Shown here: positions 23,129-32,069 of the stretch, in pieces
How the letters are laid out: each line of letters begins with the position of its first letter
Numbering within the stretch: position 1 is the first letter of the stretch
Origin: JBCBSS01 sp039819065
GTDB lineage: Bacteria > Bacteroidota > Bacteroidia > Cytophagales > Cyclobacteriaceae
Assembly (NCBI GenBank): GCA_039819065.1
Contig: JBCBSS010000062.1
Coordinates: forward strand, 1 to 41,003
Length of the DNA stretch: 41,003 nt
Direction of reading: 5' to 3'
Notes under the pieces: model-generated
The model's database searches: none
The model's input: only the letters and a program-made list of their open reading frames with translations
Told to the model about the DNA's origin: nothing
Translations under genes and position numbers: made by a program

Positions 23129-26100
23129 CTAGAATAAAAAGCCAAACCTGAGATACACACCATTCTCACCTGTATTAGAGCGGGTGTAATCAAATGAGAT
23201 GACGGCCGCATTCAGTGGTGCAATCCATATTCCTCCGCCATAGCCTTGTTGAATTTGGCTGGAGTTCTCTCCAGGAAACCATACCCTTCCAAAATCATGA
23301 ATGGCTAGAACACCGAAAGCTCCACCGAAAAGCCTTGACCTGAAGTCAGTCAATTTGAAACGCAATTCACTATTCTGGTAGATGCTGTACCTTCCTGAAA
23401 ACCGCATTCTACGAAACCCTCTGAGGTTATTAAGACCGCCCAATGTGTTACTTTGGTAGAATTCAAAATCATCAGTAGTATTGAGTGCTCCTCCTAGCCT
23501 CAATGCCAAAACCGTTTTGATACCACGGCCGAAACCCAAGAACCAGGACACATCACTTTTGATCTGTTGATAGCCCACTTCGAATGACTCTTGATCAATA
23601 TCCCGAACGGCATTGGCTGAAACGTTGAATACCAAGCCCCTGGTGGGTATAGCCCTACTATCTCTCGAATCAAAAGTGTAGTTAGCATAGAACCCTGTGT
23701 AAAACCGCATGACATCAAAAGCACTGGTGCCTTCATTTACTGACCGTAGTGAATCGAAGTCATTGATGAACCTAGGCTCATCCATATCCTTAGTCGACAA
23801 TTCTACCGACCAGAGCCTTGCTCCCAAACTCAATGTGTGCCTGTCATCATTCCATCGCCTTCTAATCCCGGGTTGGAGATCAATCTGTCGTAGGCGTGTG
23901 CGGTAGAATCCTCTGTCCAGTTCACGTTTAGTTTCGTCAATGATGGTTTCATTGCCAAAACCGTAGAAGAAATCAGTAAAGCTCGGAATACGTAAATCAG
24001 CGTCCAGCAACAAATCCCATTTGCCTAGTGCTTCAGTAAACTCCCCATTATAAATGATGTTATACGAACTGGTGCCGGGCGCAATATTTGCAACAATCCT
24101 GTGCCGCTGTTTAAATGGCGTCTTTCTAAAACCGTGTGTGGTAATGATTGTACCTCCTCCAAGAAATAAACCATCATCCGGATTAAACCCAAAGAAAAAA
24201 GCCGGAGCTGTAATATCGTATTGAAAGTCTGACCTGTTGTAGGCGTTTATGCTTTTATCATCAGATAACTTTAGCGCTGTTTCGTTAGCTGCACTAATAT
24301 CTGTTTTCTTCTTTTTATCATAGATGATAGACTTTTTACGCCACCCTTTTACAGCCGATGAGTCTACAAAATCGTCTTTCCCCTTTCCTCCTATCATACG
24401 CACCAGTATGCCATTACTCACACTTCCCGATACCTCAAAGTCATCTTTACCATCCCTGCCATAAAGCCGGATTTCTTTAGTTTCCCCAGTTTTGAAAACC
24501 CGATCATACATTTTACGATCTTTACCCTTTCGCTTCCGGTAAACTCGCACCCTCGTCTCTTGGTCGTTGAGTCTTTGTACCCTAAACCGATCATTTTCTT
24601 CGGTTCCGACTACCGTTACGGTTTTGGCCAGAAAGAGGTAATACTCGCGGGCATACTTTAGCAATTTCCCCCTTCTAGCTTTGAGCTTGGTTATAATCGT
24701 TTCTCCTGATGAAGCATATATCTCAGGGGGCAGGTCTTTGACGGCCGACTCGATTATCTCGTCCTTAAGGCTATTCTGCAGTTCTTTGGCAATGGATAGC
24801 CAAGCGTCCATGGTAGGCTCATTCATAAAGGTTCTATCAAAGAAGCGGGCATTGAAGTTGAGCCCGGCCACATCCCTTATATCTTCATGAAAACCCTGAA
24901 ACTTGGGAATACCCCATTTGTGCGATCCCAGTTTCATCAGAGAACCATCAGAATAGAAAAAGGCCTGGTCCCGGTCTCTGGGTATGGGTTGATAGCGATT
25001 ATAATCGTCTTTGTCTTTAAACCTGGCCCAACGCCACTGGTCTTCATGCCGGTCCCAGTCACCTATCCAAATGTCGAACAAACGTGACCTGACCACTTGC
25101 TCCTGATCTACATAATGTTTGTCATTGTCTTCCAGCTTATCTAGTAGATCGAATGTGCTGATGATCTTCTTAGAACGACCAAAACTGGCCACATCATCGC
25201 GATTCTTGGCTGGTCTTTCTTCGTATAAATAAATGCTCCCACCAAAGTCTGATCGGTATTGTCCGAGCCGTGGGTCGTCGGGTAGGTAAACCAATTCTGG
25301 ATTGGTGTGCCATACTTTAGCCGCATCTGCCAATTTGGGTATAGCGAGGGCACCATAAGGGTGCGAAGAAGAAATCTCATCTGCCACTACATCGGCGGCA
25401 ATGGTACCTCTCAAGGCCTCTGGGGTAGCTTTCTCAGGAAACTTCTCTATCGACCTCAACACATATTGTTTCCCGTTCTTGTCTTCTAACCTCAGTGATT
25501 TGGTTTGCTGACCTCCTCCCCTTTTGACGATGCGCATCCCTCCTTTCTCTTTATCCAGGTCAAAATACCTGATGTCTTCCAACGCATGTCCCCACTCTGT
25601 TCTATAGTTCTGACCCAGTACTTTGAGTCGGAATTGCTTGTCTGTATTGAAAAAGTCAGAGGCGGCGGCAGTAGCCGTTTTATCTGTATAGTCCAGGGTT
25701 GAAAAAATCGAATCCTCCTTTTGCGGGGTCATCGCTGGTTGGGCAAGTACCTTAGTTCGGTAAGCCACGTTACTGCCTAGTGTTTTGGTCATTCCGGCTA
25801 CTACAAACTCCAACCACACTTCTCCATTTTTGTAGAAATTGAGCCTAGCCAGTCCTTCTTTACCGAAAGCATAGGCCGCTTTGGCCTTTCGATCAATTCT
25901 ATCGGTACCAGAAAAAGAGCCACTTACCACCTGCCGAATGCCATTACGCTCGTGGTATTCTAGCGTGCGGTCATGAGCTGATAAATAAACGATCTGTTGA
26001 TGTTGTTTGAATACAGATTCTAACCCGTTGATGAGCTGCTTGTAACGCTGATTAACCAGGTCTTGGGGGTTGCCTATCCACTTTCTATAACCATAGTAAA

Positions 26101-26899
26101 GGGAACCCAAGACGGGAGGCAACAAGTGAGTTCCTGCTCCCATCGCGCCACCATGAGGGCCGCTACTGTACATGGGATGGAAACCGGCTACCAGTATCTT
26201 TTTATCATGGTTGCGCTGAATGGCATCATGAAGCTGAATAAAAAAATCACTTTCCTCGACTAACTCGCAGCCTCCTTCAATGGGTTTATTCCATTGATGC
26301 AACCACCACTGCGTATCGATGATTAATAATACTAAATCATCACTGAGCGGGATCTCTTCTGGCCCGGGGCAACCTTGTTTGGGAAAGAAAACCAAGTCAC
26401 TTTCAAATATCTTTTCGAGCCGTTGCTGGTTTTCCAGGATCTGCTCATGCCCTTTACTGTTTCCATTCCCCCAATCTCTCAGCCCCGGAGTGATATACAG
26501 GCTATTCTTGATCGACCTCAAAAAACCCATCTTATGGTCCGTTTCTGCATTTATAACCGTATCCTCTTCATCATCCGCTGGTAGATCAGCACCAAGAACG
26601 ATGACCGTACTTTTGTTGCTTTGGGCTTCGAGGTTGGCCTTGAGATAGCTTTCTAATTCTTTTGATCGGCTAGGCTGACCGAGTGACATGTTACCCACTA
26701 CGAATACCGTATGGTCCACCTCGCCTTGGGGCTGTACCTCGCCATTGGGGTATTGATGGTCATTGTTAACCAACGGCTGTTGCGTTGTACAGGAAATCAA
26801 AACACCAATTAATCCGAAAAAAATGACAGCCTTGACCGAGTGGCATAAGGCGTACTCTCTTAGCAAATTTGCTCGCATCGAATGTTCTATCTTACGCAA
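23129..26899 (-). CDS. Surface lipoprotein: degenerate metallophosphoesterase, kinase-like region, outer-membrane barrel
   Basis: 1256 residues in three parts. A lipoprotein signal ends at LIGVLISC (Cys37; an ATG at codon 8 may be the true start). Residues 64-370 follow the layout of calcineurin-like phosphoesterases, but the metal-binding motifs are altered: GD to GN (69-70), GDN to GAD (103-105), GNHD to GLRD (139-142), HHP to FHP (240-242) and GHxH to AHDR (308-311). DTQWWLH (195-201) is kept. Residues 450-780 carry a candidate ATP-binding segment (YVLRSIEK, K486), then GDWDRHEDQW (613-622) and PRDRDQAF (640-647), reminiscent of HipA/PI3K-like kinases. From about 880 to the terminal Phe a BamA/surface-antigen-like beta-barrel follows. 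It is expected in the outer membrane. Confidence 0.85.
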   Translation of the reverse strand: MRKIEHSMRANLLREYALCHSVKAVIFFGLIGVLISCTTQQPLVNNDHQYPNGEVQPQGEVDHTVFVVGNMSLGQPSRSKELESYLKANLEAQSNKSTVIVLGADLPADDEEDTVINAETDHKMGFLRSIKNSLYITPGLRDWGNGNSKGHEQILENQQRLEKIFESDLVFFPKQGCPGPEEIPLSDDLVLLIIDTQWWLHQWNKPIEGGCELVEESDFFIQLHDAIQRNHDKKILVAGFHPMYSSGPHGGAMGAGTHLLPPVLGSLYYGYRKWIGNPQDLVNQRYKQLINGLESVFKQHQQIVYLSAHDRTLEYHERNGIRQVVSGSFSGTDRIDRKAKAAYAFGKEGLARLNFYKNGEVWLEFVVAGMTKTLGSNVAYRTKVLAQPAMTPQKEDSIFSTLDYTDKTATAAASDFFNTDKQFRLKVLGQNYRTEWGHALEDIRYFDLDKEKGGMRIVKRGGGQQTKSLRLEDKNGKQYVLRSIEKFPEKATPEALRGTIAADVVADEISSSHPYGALAIPKLADAAKVWHTNPELVYLPDDPRLGQYRSDFGGSIYLYEERPAKNRDDVASFGRSKKIISTFDLLDKLEDNDKHYVDQEQVVRSRLFDIWIGDWDRHEDQWRWARFKDKDDYNRYQPIPRDRDQAFFYSDGSLMKLGSHKWGIPKFQGFHEDIRDVAGLNFNARFFDRTFMNEPTMDAWLSIAKELQNSLKDEIIESAVKDLPPEIYASSGETIITKLKARRGKLLKYAREYYLFLAKTVTVVGTEENDRFRVQRLNDQETRVRVYRKRKGKDRKMYDRVFKTGETKEIRLYGRDGKDDFEVSGSVSNGILVRMIGGKGKDDFVDSSAVKGWRKKSIIYDKKKKTDISAANETALKLSDDKSINAYNRSDFQYDITAPAFFFGFNPDDGLFLGGGTIITTHGFRKTPFKQRHRIVANIAPGTSSYNIIYNGEFTEALGKWDLLLDADLRIPSFTDFFYGFGNETIIDETKRELDRGFYRTRLRQIDLQPGIRRRWNDDRHTLSLGARLWSVELSTKDMDEPRFINDFDSLRSVNEGTSAFDVMRFYTGFYANYTFDSRDSRAIPTRGLVFNVSANAVRDIDQESFEVGYQQIKSDVSWFLGFGRGIKTVLALRLGGALNTTDDFEFYQSNTLGGLNNLRGFRRMRFSGRYSIYQNSELRFKLTDFRSRLFGGAFGVLAIHDFGRVWFPGENSSQIQQGYGGGIWIAPLNAAVISFDYTRSNTGENGVYLRFGFLF

Positions 26900-27125
26900 G
26901 TGAAATTAGCGACACTAATACTTGTAAACAAATAGGCCTAAGTCCAAGTATTGATAAATAATGCTCAATGTTATTCATATCCAAAGAAGCATCTGTTAGA
27001 TAAAAGACAATAAATCACTTTTGTTTTAACGTTAGCCGTCCCAAATTGAATGTTAAACCTCGATGCCCTCTTGATTATAGCAGTTATTATTGCCAATCAA
27101 TGAGCCGTAAGGTGGGCATTATTCG

Positions 27126-27587
27126 ATGATTCAAGATTTTATTAACACTATGTTGGCACTATTCAAAACATTATTCGAAAGGGACCTGAACCGCATGAAG
27201 GAGGAGTTAATGCAATACAAAGAGCATATGCTTCTCTGGAGTACAGATGGTGAAATCAATAATTCCGCTGGAAATATTTGCCTTCATGTGTGTGGGAACC
27301 TGCTGCACTACATTGGTACCATTATCGGGAAAACGGGCTTTAAAAGGGACAGGGAAAGTGAATTTACCATTAAGAATTTGCCTTTGAGTGATTTGGTAGA
27401 GAGAATTGACCAAACTATCGAAGCGGTGAATACTACACTTGATGCCATGGAAGAAGCTGATTTGGAAAAACCTTATCCCTTGCATTTTTTGGGAACGCAA
27501 ACCACACAATTCTATTTCATGCACCTTTATGGTCATTTGAGCTATCATCGTGGTCAGATCAATTATCACCGACGGCTGATCAGTTAA
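27126..27587 (+). CDS. DinB-family protein (DUF1572-like)
   Basis: A 153-residue four-helix-bundle protein of the DinB superfamily. The metal-binding His triad is visible: H54 (NICLHVCGNL), H137 and H141 (HLYGHLSYHRGQ). Members are metal-dependent, some being thiol-dependent transferases; the substrate here is unknown. It is cytosolic, and monocistronic on the plus strand. The ATG 27126 gives the normal family length. Confidence 0.88.
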   Translation: MIQDFINTMLALFKTLFERDLNRMKEELMQYKEHMLLWSTDGEINNSAGNICLHVCGNLLHYIGTIIGKTGFKRDRESEFTIKNLPLSDLVERIDQTIEAVNTTLDAMEEADLEKPYPLHFLGTQTTQFYFMHLYGHLSYHRGQINYHRRLIS

Positions 27588-27631
27588 CTCTACATTCAAT
27601 GCCGTTTAGATTTGGGTTGTACGGTTTAATT

Positions 27632-27762
27632 GAGGTCGTCTCATAAGCTGTCTTTTCGACCAACGGGAGAAATCTTACTCGATTCAAAGTACTGATTGTC
27701 AAGGGAGTAAGATTTCTCATTTCATTCGAAATGACATTTGAAAAGGCTTATGAGACGGCCTC
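27632..27762. mobile_element. MITE-like element, complete copy (131 bp)
   Basis: The ends are imperfect inverted repeats: GAGGTCGTCTCATAAGC at the left and GCTTATGAGACGGCCTC at the right, one mismatch. Inside, GAGAAATCTTACTC and GAGTAAGATTTCTC are a second, perfect inverted pair, so the whole element folds on itself. A second copy, inverted and cut by the window edge, lies at 40926-41003 with high identity. It has no coding capacity and no clear target-site duplication. The size, terminal repeats and dispersal fit a non-autonomous transposable element. Confidence 0.75.
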
Positions 27763-27781
27763 ATCTGGGTAGTATCTTTCC

Positions 27782-27975
27782 GACGGCTTTTAGCCGTTCA
27801 ATATAAAATTGGCTTTTCCCGTTGAAATAAATTCTTTCACCCAACCTCCTCGATTTCTGGCTTAGAGGTTCTAATATTAAAACCCTTAGCCAGACGTTAA
27901 CGTTGCTTCAGCATTGATTTCGGGCTAAAGCCCGGCTGGTTATACCTTACCTAGACTATGGCCTAAAGGCCATAG
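27782..27975. repeat. Cluster of three GGCT/AGCC hairpins
   Basis: ACGGCT-TTT-AGCCGT (27782-27796), CGGGCT-AA-AGCCCG (27921-27934) and CTATGGCCT-AA-AGGCCATAG (27956-27975). All share a GGCY-AA/TTT-RGCC core. They resemble REP-type intergenic palindromes. Confidence 0.65.
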
Positions 27976-28147
27976 CAAGTCAATATACTAGTCAAAGGCA
28001 ATGCGCATGGTTAAACGGCACTGAGTCCACATTTAGCAATAGAACTTTTTACATATTCAAATCTGTCAGGTTTGGTTAATAAGAAGTTTGGTTCAAATAA
28101 CAACTTTTATCTTTTTATTACAGCACATACAGTAAAATCCAGGTGCA

Positions 28148-28178
28148 TTGGCCTTTCGCTATTTTCTAGGTAATTTTG
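28148..28178 (+). promoter_or_regulatory. mtaB promoter
   Basis: TTG (28148-28150), 20 nt, then TAATTTTG (28171-28178), a perfect match to the Bacteroidota -7 consensus TAnnTTTG. Transcription would start about 28182-28185, at or just before the mtaB ATG, so the mRNA is likely leaderless or nearly so. Confidence 0.6.
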
Positions 28179-28184
28179 CGCTTT

Positions 28185-29504
28185 ATGAAAAGAGTGGCAT
28201 TTTATACGTTGGGGTGTAAGCTCAACTTCTCTGAGACATCTTCTATCTCAAGAATGTTTGAGCAGAAAGGATATCAAAAGGTGGCCTTTAATGAATCACC
28301 TGACATTTTCATTATTAATACCTGTTCGGTGACCGAAAATGCAGACAGGAAGTGTAAGAAGGTAGTTCGCGAAGCCAGAAAGATATCACCTCAGGCCTAT
28401 GTAGCCATTATCGGCTGTTATGCCCAACTCAAGCCAAAAGAGATCTCGGAAATTCCAGGTGTAGATGCCGTATTAGGTGCTGCAGAAAAATTCAGATTGG
28501 TAGACCTGCTGGGCGACTTCGTTAGAAAAGATGAGGTAGAAGTTCATGCTTCTGAAATCGAAAAAGCCAACTCTTTCAATACTGCTTATTCCATTAATGA
28601 TAGAACGCGTACTTTTCTCAAGGTACAAGACGGGTGCGATTACTCCTGTACATTCTGTACCATCCCGCTAGCGCGTGGCAACAGCCGAAGTGACAGCATC
28701 GAGAATGTGGTCAAATCAGCACGAGAAATAGCAGGCAACGGCATTAAGGAAATCGTACTTACTGGCGTCAATACCGGTGATTTCGGTATACAAAATGGTG
28801 AGCGTGTTGAACGGTTTGTTGATTTGGTAAAAGCCCTCGATCAGATCAAGGAAATTGAGCGTATCAGGATATCATCCATAGAACCCAACTTACTGAGTGA
28901 TGAGATCATCGAATATGTCGCTGATTCAGAGCGATTTGTTCCTCACTTTCATATTCCATTGCAATCGGGATCAAACAAGATCTTAAAGATGATGCGCAGG
29001 CGTTATTTGAGCGAATTGTATGTTGATAGAGTAACCAAGATCAAATCACTCATGTCCAATTGCTGTATTGGCGTAGACGTCATTGTCGGTTTCCCGGGTG
29101 AGACCAAAGAAGATTTTCTAGAAACCTACAATTTCCTCAACGAGTTGGATGTGTCCTATCTACACGTTTTCACTTACTCGGAGAGGGCTAATACCAAAGC
29201 GGCAGAAATGCCGGATACCGTTCCTATGAAAGAGCGTCAGGAAAGGTCTAAAATGCTGCGTATCCTGTCAGAGAAAAAGCGCAGGAAATTCTACGAAGAA
29301 AACCTCGGCGTAGTATCTACAGTACTCTTTGAGGAAGATATAGAAAACGGGCAGATGCATGGGTTCACTGAAAACTATGTGCGCGTAGCGGCCAAATACG
29401 ACCCTTTACTCATCAATGAGACAAAAAGGGTAAAACTCACTTCCATCAATGATGCCGGGCATGTCGAGGTTGAAGAGATTGAGGTAGAGGTACTCACGCA
29501 TTAA
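28185..29504 (+). CDS. mtaB: tRNA t6A37 methylthiotransferase MtaB
   Basis: A radical-SAM enzyme that adds a methylthio group to t6A at position 37 of ANN-decoding tRNAs. The 439 residues hold the N-terminal UPF0004 domain with its three cluster cysteines C11, C47 and C78 (LGCKLN, NTCSVT, IGCYAQ), the radical-SAM motif C151-x3-C155-x2-C158, and a C-terminal TRAM domain. The LGCKLN opening distinguishes MtaB from MiaB and RimO. The ATG at 28185 is preferred over the in-frame TTG at 28176, because that TTG lies inside the TAATTTTG promoter box. Confidence 0.95.
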   Translation: MKRVAFYTLGCKLNFSETSSISRMFEQKGYQKVAFNESPDIFIINTCSVTENADRKCKKVVREARKISPQAYVAIIGCYAQLKPKEISEIPGVDAVLGAAEKFRLVDLLGDFVRKDEVEVHASEIEKANSFNTAYSINDRTRTFLKVQDGCDYSCTFCTIPLARGNSRSDSIENVVKSAREIAGNGIKEIVLTGVNTGDFGIQNGERVERFVDLVKALDQIKEIERIRISSIEPNLLSDEIIEYVADSERFVPHFHIPLQSGSNKILKMMRRRYLSELYVDRVTKIKSLMSNCCIGVDVIVGFPGETKEDFLETYNFLNELDVSYLHVFTYSERANTKAAEMPDTVPMKERQERSKMLRILSEKKRRKFYEENLGVVSTVLFEEDIENGQMHGFTENYVRVAAKYDPLLINETKRVKLTSINDAGHVEVEEIEVEVLTH

Positions 29505-29532
29505 GGTTGTTCATTTCAAAAACTTAAGAATC

Positions 29533-29586
29533 GTAAAACGAACATTCCTGTTCGTTTGAATAAGCGAACAAGAATGTTCGCTTTAC
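29533..29586. terminator. Nested palindrome after mtaB, possible terminator
   Basis: Two 25-nt arms pair with three mismatches around a 4-nt loop, and each arm itself contains a dyad CGAACA-N4-TGTTCG. It lies 29 nt after the mtaB stop. No strong T-run follows, so it may act as a terminator, a 3-prime stabiliser or a protein-binding site. Confidence 0.45.
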
Positions 29587-29663
29587 CTCTCTCATCCATT
29601 TGCTTGATTGGCAGAAAACTTCGCATATTGGGCCTCAATTCAAATGAAGCCTGAAAATCAACC

Positions 29664-30599
29664 ATGAAATACCTGCCCATTCTAGCTATATTACTCGCGC
29701 TGTCTTGCTCATCAAAAGAACAATCTCAAGAAGTCGCTGACGCACCAGTTTCAGAACCAACACCTCAAGCTACATCCTTATTGGGTAAGCCACTTTATGC
29801 AGGAGATCCTTCTCAAGCGGCTATTGATAAGTACGAGCAGCGCAAAGCTACTTACCTTGAGGATACCTCTAACATCGATAATCTCATTTGGTATGGTCGC
29901 TTTGCTGCTTACAAAGGTGATTACCTGGAAGCCATTGACATCTACTCAAATGGCATCAAGCGTTTTCAGGAGGACGCGAGATTATACAGACATAGAGGGC
30001 ATCGCTACATCTCTATCAGGGAGTTTGATAAAGCCATAGCTGATCTTGAGCACGCATCCAAACTGATTGAGGGCAAAGAGAACAAGGTAGAACCAGACGG
30101 TATTCCCAATGCGCGGAACACACCGATCAGCACATTGCATGGCAACATCTGGTATCACCTGGGGCTGGCGTATTACTTGAAGAATGATATGCCCAATGCA
30201 CTACGAGCTTATCAAAACTGCCGTGCTTCCACTCAAAATGATGATAACATCGTTTCCTCTACCCATTGGCTGTACATGATACTGAGGAGAATGGATAGCC
30301 AGGAAGAAGCTAATCAATACCTGGAGGCGGTTACGGATAGCATGGACATCGTCGAGAATATGGCATATCACAATGCTTGCTTATTCTACAAAGGCTCAAT
30401 TGCAGAAGAGGGACTTTATCAGGAAGGAGAAGATAGCCCTGGGAATGATGCATTGCAATACGCTTTGGCCAACTGGCATGCTTACAATGGTAATGACGAA
30501 AAAGCCAGATCTTCTATAGAAAAGATATTGGCACAACCAGCATGGAATTCATTTGGTTATATCGCGGCTGAGGCTGATTACGCCAGACTTAATGAATAA
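29664..30599 (+). CDS. TPR-repeat lipoprotein
   Basis: A 311-residue lipoprotein with signal MKYLPILAILLALSC (Cys15) and a short Pro/Glu/Ser linker. From about residue 50 to 290 it is helical with tetratricopeptide repeats, e.g. WYGRFAAYKGDYLEAIDIYS, LYRHRGHRYISIREFDKAI and WYHLGLAYYLKNDMPNALRA. It is probably a scaffold at the periplasmic face of a membrane; no partner is evident. Its last 11 nt overlap the end of the convergent PqiA-domain gene. Confidence 0.85.
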   Translation: MKYLPILAILLALSCSSKEQSQEVADAPVSEPTPQATSLLGKPLYAGDPSQAAIDKYEQRKATYLEDTSNIDNLIWYGRFAAYKGDYLEAIDIYSNGIKRFQEDARLYRHRGHRYISIREFDKAIADLEHASKLIEGKENKVEPDGIPNARNTPISTLHGNIWYHLGLAYYLKNDMPNALRAYQNCRASTQNDDNIVSSTHWLYMILRRMDSQEEANQYLEAVTDSMDIVENMAYHNACLFYKGSIAEEGLYQEGEDSPGNDALQYALANWHAYNGNDEKARSSIEKILAQPAWNSFGYIAAEADYARLNE

Positions 30600-31833
30600 C
30601 TTTTTTCATCTGGGTGGATGTCATCAAGCTTAGTACGACGAAAGCGGTAAAAAGGTAAAAGCCAGCCTGCAAGCTCGAGTGATTGGTAGTTAGCATATCT
30701 GAACCTCCTAGCTCTGATATTTGTGTTAATTGCTCGTTCAGAACGCCTCTAAAACCAATGAAGGCCATGAAAATGGCTACTACCATGACATCAGCCATAG
30801 ACCACTTCCCGGTTTGAAAAACGAGGAAGCGAACGATCCTGTTTCGCTTGGCAGTGGCACTATACAGGTAGCTGACTGACGCTATTAATTTGGATAATGG
30901 AAAAATCACGCTGAACAACAGTATCAATAAGCCCACTATGATTACGTCAAGCTTTCGTTGTGCAAACATCAGCATCACTACTTCCAGGATACTCTTGCTT
31001 CGGTAATATAACACCTGATCGTAAAAGGCTATTTCCGTACCGATGAAGCTGATTTTTGCCTGATCAATTCTGGCATCAATATCGATCATTGGTAGTAGAA
31101 TACCACTCATCAACAATAGAAGACTAATCAATATCGTGATGGTAATTTCACTCTTGCGGATGGCCTTAGCGTATAATAAATAAACGCATATCAGTAGAAC
31201 GGATACCAGTATTCCCCAGCGATAATACTGGCTGGTCGTATTGATAGTCGATAACTCGCTTTTGAGATATACCCGTGTTTCACGATCGTCTTTATTGCCA
31301 TACTTGTTGAGCACTTGAAGTTTGCCGGTGTAATCGACCGTACCAAATGTCTCTGCCAAGTATTGATCGAACTTACCTAATATCAGCCGCTTGAGCCCCG
31401 AATCACCTTGTGATTGCTCCAGGGTAGCAATAATTTGATCAGCAAAGATGGGAATGTCGCGTTTGATCTTACCGAAAGCACCCGTTGTTGCAGCTAGCAG
31501 GCTTTGGAACACACCACCAAAGCTTCGCATCTTTTCGTCATAATACCGCTCTTCAAAGCCCTCGGCTGCTGTAGTCAGGAAAGCAATAAGCTCTTCCCTT
31601 AACAATGCTTTCTCATCGTCGTTGAGTTGAAAGTCACTGATCTTTTGCGTAACGGCCTCAGCCAATACTTCCTTCCATTCATTTACATCCAGGATACCAT
31701 ATTTGGCTTTTGACAGTTCTATTAGATCAGATTTAAGTACTCGCTTTTGACTTTCCAGTCTGAAGAGCTGTACCGAAAGTATCAGTACGATAATGAGTAG
31801 GATAAAAGTGGTTTTGTTATAAATCCGATTCAA
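30589..31833 (-). CDS. PqiA-domain membrane protein
   Basis: A 414-residue membrane protein. An N-terminal helix (about 8-23) is followed by a long helical soluble part (30-200), then several membrane helices. The C-terminal third contains the paraquat-inducible protein A signature, FQTGKWSMADVMVVAIFMAFIGFRG, followed by LQAGFYLFTAFVVLSLM. PqiA proteins take part in envelope lipid transport with MCE-domain partners, but only the second PqiA half is recognisable here and no MCE gene is nearby. The large N-terminal soluble part is unusual for the family. Confidence 0.8.
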   Translation of the reverse strand: MNRIYNKTTFILLIIVLILSVQLFRLESQKRVLKSDLIELSKAKYGILDVNEWKEVLAEAVTQKISDFQLNDDEKALLREELIAFLTTAAEGFEERYYDEKMRSFGGVFQSLLAATTGAFGKIKRDIPIFADQIIATLEQSQGDSGLKRLILGKFDQYLAETFGTVDYTGKLQVLNKYGNKDDRETRVYLKSELSTINTTSQYYRWGILVSVLLICVYLLYAKAIRKSEITITILISLLLLMSGILLPMIDIDARIDQAKISFIGTEIAFYDQVLYYRSKSILEVVMLMFAQRKLDVIIVGLLILLFSVIFPLSKLIASVSYLYSATAKRNRIVRFLVFQTGKWSMADVMVVAIFMAFIGFRGVLNEQLTQISELGGSDMLTTNHSSLQAGFYLFTAFVVLSLMTSTQMKKVIH

Positions 31834-31950
31834 CGCCGCGATTGCAGTTCAGTGTAGGTACCAAATTGCAAAATATAATCAACAACCCTTATGGTGTTAG
31901 CTGGAAAATCTGTTCAGGTCTTTCAAAATCAACACTTTGAATCGAGAAGA

Positions 31951-31981
31951 TTTCTCTCCCGACTAGTGATCGGGAGAGAAA
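31951..31981. repeat. Repeat C hairpin, copy 2
   Basis: TTTCTCTCCCGA (31951-31962) pairs perfectly with TCGGGAGAGAAA (31970-31981). It has the same stem as at 22099-22128, with a different 7-nt loop. It lies between the PqiA gene and the TIR-associated orphan. Confidence 0.7.
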
Positions 31982-32069
31982 AGGCAGCATTGGCGACCTC
32001 TGTACCTAAAAGTGATAGTGATTCAATCAGAGCCAGAAGTCCGACAAGCCGAATACCCAATAATAAAGA

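Larger units (their letters stand above)
27588..28184. other. Gene-free region with MITE-like element and palindromes
   Basis: About 0.6 kb between the DinB gene and mtaB. It contains the MITE-like element (27632-27762), three AGCC/GGCT hairpins (27782-27975) and the mtaB promoter. No coding frame is credible. Confidence 0.7.

Noticed and set aside
29533..29586. LexA-type SOS box
   Set aside because: CGAACA half-sites resemble the Firmicutes box, but the spacing differs and the site lies after a gene, not before an SOS gene.
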